Part shown: positions 33,250 through 41,785 of the stretch, piece by piece
Position numbering within the stretch: the first letter of the stretch is position 1
How the letters are laid out: each line of letters opens with the position of its first letter
Source of the DNA: JAGOEF01 sp964511665
GTDB lineage: Bacteria > Bacteroidota > Bacteroidia > Bacteroidales > ML635J-15
Reading direction: 5' to 3'
Assembly: GCA_964511665.1 (NCBI GenBank)
Contig: CAZEHA010000010.1
Location: 1-64,000 of the forward strand
DNA length: 64,000 nucleotides
The notes under the pieces: generated by a model
The model's input: the letters and a program-made list of their open reading frames with translations, nothing else
Databases searched by the model: none
What the model was told of the DNA's origin: nothing
Made by a program: the position numbers and the translations under genes

Positions 33250-36186
33250 TTGTTATTGAATTGTCATTCATATTACAGTCTGCGTTACGGCACCATGAGT
33301 CTCGAAGAGCTTATCGATTCGGCGTTGCGCTGCGACCACGACAGCCTGGTTCTCACCGATATCAACAACACCGCCGCGTTACCCGAGTTTGTGTTTTTGT
33401 CGCGAAGCCGTGGGATAAGGCCTTTGGGAGGCGTCGACCTACGCAATGGGAACCGGCGTATTGCAGTGTGTATTGCCTGCGACAACAGAGGCTTGCAAGA
33501 AATCAATACATTTTTGAGCAACATCTCTATTCATGGGCAAAAGCCTGCCAACATTCCCGAATTCAACAGGGTGTTTGTAGTTTATCCTGCCGAGAGCTTA
33601 GCACCCCGACTGTTGAAAGACAATGAATTTGTTGGGGTTTCGCTTTCTCAGGCCTACATGGTTCCCCTACTCGAGAGCAGGTATCCGGCTTCAAAAATTG
33701 TTGTGTTGCACAGCCTGAGTATTCGCGACGATGCAGCCTACGATTTGCACAGGCATCTGCGCGCCATCGACAACAACAGCCTTCTTTCGAAACTCGGCAA
33801 CGATTTTCTGGCACATCCATCTCACCGTGCGGTGCACCCGGCCTACATACGTAAGATTTTTGAGGCGTATCCCTATGTGGTAAGCAACACCTTGCATCTG
33901 ATGAACCAATGCATTCTTCACTTCGACAGCACGGTAAAAAACCTGAAATGCTTTACCAAAACTGTTCGCGACGATCGCACCCTGCTTTCGCGCGAAGCCT
34001 ACAAAGGTCTGGTGGCTCGCTATGGGAGCGATAACCACGAAGCCTTGAGACGACTCGAACATGAACTGAATATTATCGAGAACATGGGCTTTGCGGCATA
34101 TTTTCTGATAGCATGGGATTTGGTGCGCTACACCATGAGCAGGGGGTTCTATCATGTAGGCAGGGGCAGCGGTGCCAACAGTGTTGTGGCCTATTGCCTG
34201 CGCATTACCGATGTTGACCCCATAGAACTCAACCTGTATTTCGAACGTTTTCTAAACCCCAAACGCAGCAGCCCGCCCGATTTCGACATCGATTATTCGT
34301 GGACAGACCGCGACGAAGCACACAATTACCTGTTTGCAAAATACGGCCGCGAGCACTGTGCACTGCTGGGTGCAATGTCAACATTTCGCAGTCGTTCTGC
34401 CTTGCGGGAGTTGGGCAAGGTGTACGGACTCACAGGAAGTGAGCTCGAAAATCTAAGCCACAGGCCTTCGGCTTATGGGAAAAGCGACAGCCTGCACCGG
34501 CATATAGTGCAATTGGCTGCCCGCCTCGACGGATTCCCGAATCTGAGAACCATACATGCAGGTGGTGTTGTAATCAGCAACGAGCCCATCACTGCTTTTA
34601 CGGCACTCGACATGCCCCCAAAAGGATATCCGACCACCCAGTGGGATATGTACACCGCCGAACATCTCGGCTTCGAAAAATTCGACATACTCAGCCAGCG
34701 CGGCATAGGGCACATCAGAGAAAGTTGCGAGATCATCAGTAAAAACCATGGCCTAGATATCGATATTCATCGTGTAGAGCAATTCAAATCAGATCCGGCC
34801 ACCCAAAAACTACTGCGCTCGGCCGAAACTACAGGCTGCTTCTATATCGAAAGTCCTGCCATGAAAGGGCTGTTGCGAAAACTGCGCTGCAACGACTATA
34901 TTACGCTGGTTGCTGCCAGTTCTATCATAAGGCCCGGAGTGGCCGGGTCGGGAATGATGCAGGAGTTTATCAGACGTTTTCACCAGCCTAACAGTTTCGA
35001 ATATCTGCATCCTGTATTAGAAGATCAGTTAAAAGAGACCTATGGTGTTATGGTCTATCAGGAAGATGTTCTAAAAGTGTGCCATCATTATGCCGGTCTC
35101 GATCTGGCCGATGCCGATGTATTGCGACGCGCTATGAGCGGAAAATTTCGTTCAAGCAAAGAGTTCAACAGAATTATCGATCGCTTTTTCGAAGGCTGTC
35201 GAGCAAAAGGCCGCCCCGAAGAAACCAGTCGTGAGGTATGGCGGCAAATTGCTTCGTTTGCCGGTTACTCATTTTCGAAAGCACATTCGGCATCGTATGC
35301 CGCCGAAAGCTTTCAAAGCCTTTACCTAAAAGCACATTATCCACTCGAGTTTATGGTAGCCGTAATCAACAACTTTGGCGGCTTCTATGGCAGTTGGGTT
35401 TATTTTCACGAAGCACAGCGGCTGGGGGCAACAATATGCCTGCCTTGCGTGAACAACAGCCTTTACAAAACCGGCATTGACGATAAAAATATTTATATTG
35501 GCTTTGTGCATTTGCAAAACATCGAAAACAATCTGGCTCACCGGATTGTAAACGAACGCGAGCGCGGAGGCTGTTATCGGAACATTGCCGACTTTGTGTT
35601 CCGCGTGTCGCCCGGAAAAGAACAATTGTGCATATTGATAAAATGCGGTGCGTTCACTTTTACACAAAAAACCAAGGCTGAATTGTTGTGGTTGGCTCAC
35701 GACCTGTGCTCTGCCTCAAAAATGAACGCCCCGGCCACTCCCCTTTTGTTCGAACCCGAAATACGCAATTGGAGCATGCCTGCATTCACAGGCAACTCAC
35801 TGGAAGATGCCTACGACGAAATCGAGCACATCGGCTTTCCGGTATCGCTGTCGTGGTTTAGCCTGTTACAGACCTCTTTCAGGGGAGATACTTCGGCTAT
35901 CGAAATGTTGAAACACAGTGGTAAGACCTTACGGATGGTGGGACTATTTGTGTGTTTAAAGTATGTGTACACATCGCGAAAAGAGATTATGAACTTTGCC
36001 ACCTGGGTCGATTCGGAAGGGCATTTTTTCGACAGTGTTCATTTTCCAACATCAATAAAGGAGTATCCGTTCAAGGGCGCAGGGCTGTATCTGTTGCTCG
36101 GCAAAGTAAGCGAAGAGTTTGGGCATGTTACTCTTGAAGTGCGAAAAATGGCCCGACTACCACTGAAACCCGATCCCAGAGAGTAG
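33250..36186 (+). CDS. Second DNA polymerase III alpha subunit, DnaE-like (probably error-prone type)
   Basis: A 978-residue C-family polymerase. Layout: PHP domain (about 1-200), polymerase core with catalytic aspartates in PPDFDIDYSW and KFDILSQRGIG, a finger/HhH region, and a C-terminal OB fold (about 890-970). It is shorter than replicative DnaE (about 1150). PHP metal residues look degraded (LNCHSYYS, LTDINNT), so proofreading through PHP is unlikely. The start is a TTG giving M-LLNCHSYYSLRYGT, the expected family N-terminus; the next ATG (33295) would cut into the PHP domain. Polymerases of this length often belong to SOS mutagenesis cassettes with ImuB or a Y-family polymerase, but none lies beside it here. 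Confidence 0.88.
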   Translation: MLLNCHSYYSLRYGTMSLEELIDSALRCDHDSLVLTDINNTAALPEFVFLSRSRGIRPLGGVDLRNGNRRIAVCIACDNRGLQEINTFLSNISIHGQKPANIPEFNRVFVVYPAESLAPRLLKDNEFVGVSLSQAYMVPLLESRYPASKIVVLHSLSIRDDAAYDLHRHLRAIDNNSLLSKLGNDFLAHPSHRAVHPAYIRKIFEAYPYVVSNTLHLMNQCILHFDSTVKNLKCFTKTVRDDRTLLSREAYKGLVARYGSDNHEALRRLEHELNIIENMGFAAYFLIAWDLVRYTMSRGFYHVGRGSGANSVVAYCLRITDVDPIELNLYFERFLNPKRSSPPDFDIDYSWTDRDEAHNYLFAKYGREHCALLGAMSTFRSRSALRELGKVYGLTGSELENLSHRPSAYGKSDSLHRHIVQLAARLDGFPNLRTIHAGGVVISNEPITAFTALDMPPKGYPTTQWDMYTAEHLGFEKFDILSQRGIGHIRESCEIISKNHGLDIDIHRVEQFKSDPATQKLLRSAETTGCFYIESPAMKGLLRKLRCNDYITLVAASSIIRPGVAGSGMMQEFIRRFHQPNSFEYLHPVLEDQLKETYGVMVYQEDVLKVCHHYAGLDLADADVLRRAMSGKFRSSKEFNRIIDRFFEGCRAKGRPEETSREVWRQIASFAGYSFSKAHSASYAAESFQSLYLKAHYPLEFMVAVINNFGGFYGSWVYFHEAQRLGATICLPCVNNSLYKTGIDDKNIYIGFVHLQNIENNLAHRIVNERERGGCYRNIADFVFRVSPGKEQLCILIKCGAFTFTQKTKAELLWLAHDLCSASKMNAPATPLLFEPEIRNWSMPAFTGNSLEDAYDEIEHIGFPVSLSWFSLLQTSFRGDTSAIEMLKHSGKTLRMVGLFVCLKYVYTSRKEIMNFATWVDSEGHFFDSVHFPTSIKEYPFKGAGLYLLLGKVSEEFGHVTLEVRKMARLPLKPDPRE

Positions 36187-36258
36187 AGAGCTCCTTCGGA
36201 TTTTCGATTTGCAGCAACAACAAGTGATATTAAAACAAAATGATGTGACGTAATCAGG

Positions 36259-38667
36259 CTAGAACTTCACCACGATTCCGCCCAAGAAATGACGCCCTGC
36301 CTGTGGGTAATAATACGACCAGGTTTGTTCCACACCCTGTTCGAACCACAAACCACCATAAGCATTACTCGAATACATAGCGTTAAACACATTGTTTACG
36401 GCCAACCTGACAGAGAATTCTTTACATAGTTTCGAAAGTATCCGATAGTCGAATTGCAGATTGTTTACCCAATAGGCATCGAGCTTGCGCTGCGCATTCA
36501 TGGTATTATCAAAATACTGTGAGCCGACGTATTTTGAAGAAAACGAAACATCGAAGTTTTTAAAAGCATTCCACTGAATCACAGCTGCACCAACAATGGC
36601 CGGAGAATAAGCAATATCGGTATTTCCCAAATCAACAGGCAGGTAATCTTCGTTCCATTCGGCATCGTAGTGTGCAGCCCATTGCACATAATTCATGATT
36701 TTGTTGCGACTCAGGCTAATGTTTCCGTTCAATTGCAAGCCGGCAAACAATTGCACACCGGCACTTAATTCAATGCCTGCCCGATAGCTTTCGGGCACAT
36801 TTGTCATAATATCGTAGCCTACCGAGCTCTTTTCTCCTGTGGGTACAATCTGATCGATATAATCCATATAATACAAATTCACCGAAGCCAGCAATGGCCC
36901 GCTGCGATAACTCCAACCCAGTTCATAGTCGTAAAGTCGTTCGCGTTGTGGGATTCGGTTTTCATCTCCCACAGCATCCTCAAAATTGGCACGCGTAGGC
37001 TCACGGTGTCCGGTGGCAAACGAAACATAGGCCATCATCTTGCTGCTGATTTCGTAGAATAAGCCGGCTTTAGGATTAAAAAATCTGAACGTATGCGCCT
37101 GATCGAGAATTTTCTGCGACCCGTCGGGCATTAGGTCGTCATCAACACCGGCCATATTATACAGAATATGACGGTATTGCAAATCGGTGTAGAAATTCAA
37201 TGCTTCGGTAAGCTGATAATTGCATTTAATAAAATGGCTGATATCGGTTTTTGTGCCTGTGTTTCGATAGTATTCGTGATTTGCTTCGCTGTCGAAAGCT
37301 GTCCTCATCCAGATAATATTACCAAAATGCTGACCATCGTAACGATTTACTGCTCCTCCCAATATGGTTTGCAAGCGATTGTTGTTGTAACTCAACGAAT
37401 AGGTGGCACCATAAAAATCGTTTGCCATCATTTTTCTGATTATCAGATCGGAACTGGTATCGATATCGAATCCGAAACCGAGCAGATTTTCGTCTTGTTC
37501 ATACTGCTCATAATATCCGTCGCCACGTGTATAGTGCAGGGCAGCGTTTAAGCTGAAATCGTGCTTAAGCTCTTTGGTAAACAACAGGTGATAGTGGGTT
37601 TGCACGTAGTTATCGGTTTGGTTTTCGTAGTAACGACGCACACCTGCCTGATCGTAGTATTCGCCGGCCGGATTGTAGCGGCGGTTGGTTTCGAGACTAT
37701 CAGATGGCACACCCCACCAGCTTATTCCGGTTTTTTCGCGACCATGTATCACATTTGCCCTAATCAGTGTTGAGGCGTTGCGCCAGGCTCCTGTAAAAAA
37801 AAGAGAACTGTGGTCAGATCCGGAGTACTCAACATAACCATCGCTATTCAGTTTCGAAGCTCTCATATCGAACGAGAACCCGTTATCCATAATACCTGTT
37901 CCGGCCGAAAAGTTTTTTTTACATGTATTGAAACTACCGGCAAACAATTGCACCCCCGCATAGGGTTTTCGCTCGGTAATATGCGTTTCGAAGTTCATAG
38001 TAGCACCAAAAGCTGCAGGTCCGTTGCCCGAAGTTCCCACACCGCGCTGTATCTGCAAACTGCTCACCGAAGAAGAAAAATCGGGCATATTTACCCAGAA
38101 AATACTCTGTGATTCGGCATCGTTGAGCGGGATTCCGTTTACCGTAACATTGATGCGAGTGGCATCGGTTCCACGCACCCTGAAGTTGGTGTATCCGATT
38201 CCGTTTCCTGCCTCACTGGTTGCCACAAACGCGGGTGTGAGCTCTAGCATATAGGGTATGTCCGACAGCGAATTGCGCTGCTGTAATTCTTCGCGCGATA
38301 TGTTAACATAGGCGGTTGGCGACTTGGCTCCTGCACGGGTGGCACTTACCACCACCTCATCGGTAAGAATGGTGAGTGGTAACATATTAATCTTCAATGG
38401 CTGACTATGCTTGCGTGTTTCAGTAAGTATTTCTACAGTTTCGTATCCCATATAGCTGAACTGCAGTGTATACTTTCCCGGCTTCAGGTGAAGCGAAAAG
38501 GCTCCGCCCTCATCGCTTACTGTGCCAAACGAAGTTCCCAATACCACAACATTAACTGCTTTTAGCGGCTTCTCGTTTTCGTTGCAAACCACACCTTGTA
38601 TGGTTTGCGATAAACATGTAGCAGCAACCGCAACACTCATGCTGAATAATAAAAAAAAGCGTCTCAT
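36259..38667 (-). CDS. TonB-dependent receptor, probably for thiamine compounds
   Basis: An 802-residue outer-membrane receptor. The ATG at 38667 gives the signal peptide MRRFFLLFSMSVAVAATCLSQ. A carboxypeptidase-like regulatory domain (about 20-105) comes next, then the plug (about 110-230; DEVVVSATRAG, IPLNDAESQSIFWVNMPD) and a 22-strand type barrel ending in the terminal Phe (FLGGIVVKF). The TPP riboswitch immediately upstream indicates control by thiamine pyrophosphate, so uptake of thiamine or a precursor is the best inference. No partner inner-membrane transporter is adjacent. Confidence 0.9.
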   Translation of the reverse strand: MRRFFLLFSMSVAVAATCLSQTIQGVVCNENEKPLKAVNVVVLGTSFGTVSDEGGAFSLHLKPGKYTLQFSYMGYETVEILTETRKHSQPLKINMLPLTILTDEVVVSATRAGAKSPTAYVNISREELQQRNSLSDIPYMLELTPAFVATSEAGNGIGYTNFRVRGTDATRINVTVNGIPLNDAESQSIFWVNMPDFSSSVSSLQIQRGVGTSGNGPAAFGATMNFETHITERKPYAGVQLFAGSFNTCKKNFSAGTGIMDNGFSFDMRASKLNSDGYVEYSGSDHSSLFFTGAWRNASTLIRANVIHGREKTGISWWGVPSDSLETNRRYNPAGEYYDQAGVRRYYENQTDNYVQTHYHLLFTKELKHDFSLNAALHYTRGDGYYEQYEQDENLLGFGFDIDTSSDLIIRKMMANDFYGATYSLSYNNNRLQTILGGAVNRYDGQHFGNIIWMRTAFDSEANHEYYRNTGTKTDISHFIKCNYQLTEALNFYTDLQYRHILYNMAGVDDDLMPDGSQKILDQAHTFRFFNPKAGLFYEISSKMMAYVSFATGHREPTRANFEDAVGDENRIPQRERLYDYELGWSYRSGPLLASVNLYYMDYIDQIVPTGEKSSVGYDIMTNVPESYRAGIELSAGVQLFAGLQLNGNISLSRNKIMNYVQWAAHYDAEWNEDYLPVDLGNTDIAYSPAIVGAAVIQWNAFKNFDVSFSSKYVGSQYFDNTMNAQRKLDAYWVNNLQFDYRILSKLCKEFSVRLAVNNVFNAMYSSNAYGGLWFEQGVEQTWSYYYPQAGRHFLGGIVVKF

Positions 38668-38730
38668 TACAAAAAAGTTTAAGTTCGACAAAACGTTTTT
38701 TCTGTCAAGGGTTGGAGCATAACGGTAAAA

Positions 38731-38812
38731 GACTGCTTATCTCCCTACGCCGGCATTATCCGGATCAGGTTCTAAGGGTATAATCTCAGCCGTTTTCTGG
38801 CACCCCTGTCAA
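38731..38812 (-). promoter_or_regulatory. TPP (thiamine pyrophosphate) riboswitch
   Basis: On the minus strand the THI-box core is intact: GGGGTGCC, then GGCTGAGATTATACCC, then GAACCTGATCCGGATAATGCC and CGTAGGGAGA. It lies about 64 bases before the TonB receptor start and should repress it when thiamine pyrophosphate is plentiful. Confidence 0.95.
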
Positions 38813-38827
38813 AAAAGTAATACGCTG

Positions 38828-38858
38828 CAAAAATACAGTTTTCTTATGTAAGCACAAA
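38828..38858 (-). promoter_or_regulatory. Promoter of the TPP riboswitch-TonB receptor unit
   Basis: Minus-strand TTTG (38855-38858), 19 bases, then TATTTTTG (38828-38835): a full -33/-7 Bacteroidota promoter directly before the riboswitch. Confidence 0.75.
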
Positions 38859-38930
38859 AACATTTTTCGTTTTTGGAACATGTTTTTGCATTTTTAGCGC
38901 ATTAAACAATCAGAACTAATTAAAGCATTT

Positions 38931-39025
38931 CGGAAGAGATTTCGGTAACAGTAAAACCGATTGAAGAAAATGGGTAGTTATGTAAACCCATACCAATATA
39001 AGCCCGGTAAAAAGCATTTCTTCCG
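38931..39025. other. Intergenic segment with three nested inverted repeats
   Basis: An outer 7-bp stem CGGAAGA (38931-38937) / TCTTCCG (39019-39025) encloses two hairpins: TCGGT/ACCGA (38942-38946, 38956-38960) and ATGGGT/ACCCAT (38970-38975, 38986-38991). It could be a structured RNA or a protein site. No matching gene or known RNA family is recognised. Confidence 0.35.
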
Positions 39026-39044
39026 ATGCACTATTTTGTAAAAA

Positions 39045-39073
39045 AACTGCATAAGTATGTTTCTTATGCAGTT
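39045..39073 (-). terminator. Intrinsic terminator after the coiled-coil gene
   Basis: A perfect 11-bp inverted repeat (AACTGCATAAG, 39045-39055; complement 39063-39073) with a 7-base loop, followed on the minus strand by a run of T residues. It ends the transcription unit that starts near 40450. Confidence 0.88.
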
Positions 39074-39112
39074 CGATGAACATATCGCAACTACTTGTTG
39101 CTTCGGTAATGC

Positions 39113-39808
39113 TTACTCTTGAAGCGTTTTATCGAGTTCTTCTACTTCTTTTTTCTGTTTATCGACCAGCGATTGCATATATTGCACTTTCTCTTCGGCA
39201 GCTGCAATACGTGTGCGTTTTTCGGCAGCTACTTCTTTGGTAATTTCACCGGCCTTTTCCTGAGCATCTACTTTATTACGGGCATTGGCAATTTTATCGC
39301 GATTCTGCTGAATTTGTAATTCTTGGGCCTCAATGCGTTGCATTACCATTTCTTTTTTTGCTTTGGCTTCGGCTTTGGCGGTTGATGCACGCTGCTCGCC
39401 ATATTCTTTGCCTTTATCTTGGGCCTTGTTTACTGCCGCATCGGACTTCTGTTCGCCTTGCTTCTTCTCCTCTTTTATTGCCGAGTGTGCTTCGTTGGTT
39501 TTTGCATCAGCTTTTTCAACAGCCTTTTCGGCCTTGTCGAGAGCCTTATCGGCCTTTTGCTCGGCCTTTTCAAGCTTTTTTTCAACTTTGTTTTCTATTT
39601 GCTTTTCGGTTTTTGCAGCATCCTTTTCCAATTGTTTCACATCCTGCTGCACCTCGTTGGTAAGCTCCGGCTTTTTCCCTTTATCGAGATTTTTATCGTT
39701 TTGGGTTTCGTTTTGGGTTGCAGGTTTTTGCCCTTTTGGCAAGTTTTGGGCTGTAGCCACAACACTCAATGCAGATAGTACTGCGATTATTGCAAAAATA
39801 TTTTTCAT
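39113..39808 (-). CDS. Exported coiled-coil protein, Lys/Ala/Glu-rich
   Basis: A 231-residue protein: signal peptide ending VVATAQ, a short Asn/Gln/Lys-rich stretch (22-50), then almost continuous helix with heptad spacing from about 52 to 230 and very high Lys, Ala and Glu. Predicted to be a long periplasmic coiled coil. Its composition invites false similarity to other coiled coils, so no family is proposed. It follows the small lipoprotein by 10 bases; the terminator just downstream closes the unit. Confidence 0.7.
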   Translation of the reverse strand: MKNIFAIIAVLSALSVVATAQNLPKGQKPATQNETQNDKNLDKGKKPELTNEVQQDVKQLEKDAAKTEKQIENKVEKKLEKAEQKADKALDKAEKAVEKADAKTNEAHSAIKEEKKQGEQKSDAAVNKAQDKGKEYGEQRASTAKAEAKAKKEMVMQRIEAQELQIQQNRDKIANARNKVDAQEKAGEITKEVAAEKRTRIAAAEEKVQYMQSLVDKQKKEVEELDKTLQE

Positions 39809-39818
39809 AGTAATTTGA

Positions 39819-40025
39819 TTAAATGTCGTTTAACAATTCGTCGATTTCGTTTTGAGTGGCTTCGATTTCCTCTTCGGCAACCTGCATGGTTTCGTCGAGC
39901 TTTTGTGTTGTTTCTTCTATAGCCTGAGTTTTCTTCTCGGTGGCTTCATCATTTTTCTTTTCGGCAGTTCCCGAACAAGCAAATACAAAGCATAAGGGCA
40001 ATGCAAACCATAATAATTTTTTCAT
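39819..40025 (-). CDS. Short coiled-coil lipoprotein (Lpp-like in shape)
   Basis: A 68-residue lipoprotein: signal MKKLLWFALPLCFVFAC with the Cys at 17, then about 50 residues of charged helix (Glu/Thr/Gln-rich) with heptad-like spacing. In size and shape it recalls Braun lipoprotein, but it lacks the C-terminal Lys that would attach to peptidoglycan (ends NDI). It sits between two other small exported proteins in one unit. Confidence 0.7.
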   Translation of the reverse strand: MKKLLWFALPLCFVFACSGTAEKKNDEATEKKTQAIEETTQKLDETMQVAEEEIEATQNEIDELLNDI

Positions 40026-40060
40026 AATCAGCTGTTTTAATTTATATAAGTGGTTTTCGA

Positions 40061-40450
40061 CTAATATATTTCGAAATACACCTTGCTATTCGCATTGGTT
40101 TTTTGTTCTATGGTAACTTCTGAACCATTCGATTTCGACTTCCATTTCATATTAGTTACAGCATTATAACCTGAATTATAGCTATTTACTATTTCCATGT
40201 ACACTTTTTCGTTGGCCGGAAACACATAACAAATTACACACACGGCATTTTCGTCGAACACATAGGTTACCGATATGTCTTTCGACTCAGAAACCAAAAA
40301 CATCTGGCCGTTTTCGTTAATACCCGAACCGGTTATTTCGGTTTTATACTCCGATTGAATTTGGTCGAACGACAATCCAATCTTATCCACTTGCCCAAAA
40401 ACCATAGATATTGCGAACATTAACACGCTAAAAATCATCATCTTTTTCAT
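40061..40450 (-). CDS. Small exported protein of unknown function
   Basis: A 129-residue protein; the ATG at 40450 gives MKKMMIFSVLMFAISMVFGQ, a good signal peptide. The mature 110 residues alternate strands and polar turns and are not recognised. First gene of a likely three-gene unit with the short lipoprotein (35 bases on) and the coiled-coil protein. Confidence 0.65.
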   Translation of the reverse strand: MKKMMIFSVLMFAISMVFGQVDKIGLSFDQIQSEYKTEITGSGINENGQMFLVSESKDISVTYVFDENAVCVICYVFPANEKVYMEIVNSYNSGYNAVTNMKWKSKSNGSEVTIEQKTNANSKVYFEIY

Positions 40451-40627
40451 AATAGTCTTATTTAAGTTACAATTCATTCACTATAAATTACATCGAATAC
40501 AGTTCAATAAAATCAAATCATCGTAAAATCAATCAGCTACGAATATACAAAAAATTTATCAATTACAAATTTCGTGTTGAATTATCAATTTGCATAAAGA
40601 ATATAAACGTAAATTCGAGACAATTTG

Positions 40628-40635
40628 TATTTTTG
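40628..40635 (+). promoter_or_regulatory. Probable -7 element of the amidase gene
   Basis: TATTTTTG, about 54 bases before the proposed start at 40689; supports the internal start over the longer frame, whose first codons lie upstream of it. Confidence 0.45.
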
Positions 40636-40688
40636 CAGTAGAACTATGTTCGTTCAGAGTATGTGATTTTATTAAAATTGTGATGTTC

Positions 40689-41696
40689 ATGCGTTTTTTT
40701 CTTGTTTTTATATCCTTTCTGTTTTTTGCCTGCCACAGCATTTATGCGCAATGCGATACTGTAAAAGTAGAAGCACAAAAAGGCGAAGGCGTGTATGCCT
40801 TGCTGCGTCGCATGGGGTTTGATGCCGGTTATTACGATGAATTTGTATTGACGAATCGCGATAACATGGGGAAAGACAACAGTTTGATTGCGGGTAAAAT
40901 ATATAGATTACCCTGCGTCCCTGTTGAAACAATAAGCCTGGATGAAGAAACAGAGACATCATCAAAACTTCGCGATACAGCTGATATTATTGTTGATTCT
41001 TTACTTTTTGGAGCGGTTTATTACCTGATTTCGGGTCACGGAGGCCCTGACCCTGGAGCAGTAAGCTATGTGGATGGGAATATGATATGCGAAGACGAAT
41101 ATGCATACGATATTAGCTTGCGCCTGAAATACCAGATTGAGCAACATGGTGGCAAGGTGTATATGATAGTGACTGACCCCGACGACAGTATTCGCAACGA
41201 CAGGTTTTTGAAACACGACACCGATGAATTGTGCTATCCGAATCTGGAAATCCCCCGCGATCAGAATAAACGACTACAGCAACGCATTGATGCTATAAAT
41301 GCCCTCTACGACAGCATTGGTGCTGCTACACATCAGCGGGTAGTGGAAATCCACCTCGACTCGCGCCCCGACAGCAAAAACCTTGATGTATATTTTTATC
41401 ACCACACATCGAGCATGAAAGGGAAAAAACTGGCCGAAATCATGCTCGAAACATTTAAGGCTAAGTATAAAGAGCACCAGCCCAATCGGGTTTACAACGG
41501 AACCGTAACACCCCGAAGTCTTATGGTGCTGCGTAAAACTAAACCTGTTGGTGTTTTTATGGAATTGGGCAATATTGCCAATGCCCGCGATCAGAAACGA
41601 TTTCTGAATCACAACAACCGTGAAGCGCTGGCAAAATGGATTTGCGCCGGACTGATTACCGAATTTGAATATTACAAATGTGAGAAAATTGAATAA
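40689..41696 (+). CDS. N-acetylmuramoyl-L-alanine amidase (Amidase_3)
   Basis: A 335-residue exported enzyme; the ATG at 40689 gives signal peptide MRFFLVFISFLFFACHSIYAQ (ATG at 40683 also possible). An N-terminal LysM-like or linker region (about 20-90) precedes the zinc amidase domain: His in SGHGGPDPGA, Glu in CEDEYAYDI, His in VEIHLDS and the catalytic Glu in FMELGNIANARD. It cleaves the amide between MurNAc and the peptide stem. Confidence 0.88.
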   Translation: MRFFLVFISFLFFACHSIYAQCDTVKVEAQKGEGVYALLRRMGFDAGYYDEFVLTNRDNMGKDNSLIAGKIYRLPCVPVETISLDEETETSSKLRDTADIIVDSLLFGAVYYLISGHGGPDPGAVSYVDGNMICEDEYAYDISLRLKYQIEQHGGKVYMIVTDPDDSIRNDRFLKHDTDELCYPNLEIPRDQNKRLQQRIDAINALYDSIGAATHQRVVEIHLDSRPDSKNLDVYFYHHTSSMKGKKLAEIMLETFKAKYKEHQPNRVYNGTVTPRSLMVLRKTKPVGVFMELGNIANARDQKRFLNHNNREALAKWICAGLITEFEYYKCEKIE

Positions 41697-41737
41697 TTAC
41701 TTAACAAATTTGTAACAATTCCTTTGTTTTATCGTGA

Positions 41738-41745
41738 TATTTTTG
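41738..41745 (+). promoter_or_regulatory. Probable -7 element of the glycogen operon
   Basis: TATTTTTG, 41 bases before the first gene of the glycogen operon; TTTG at 41709-41712 is a possible distant -33. Confidence 0.45.
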
Positions 41746-41785
41746 TATTTTTAAAAACTTTATACTTAATAGTTATAACCCTGAT

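Noticed and set aside
41700..41716. Palindrome around ACAAATTTGT as an operator or terminator
   Set aside because: Short, AT-rich and without a loop or T tract; not distinguishable from chance.
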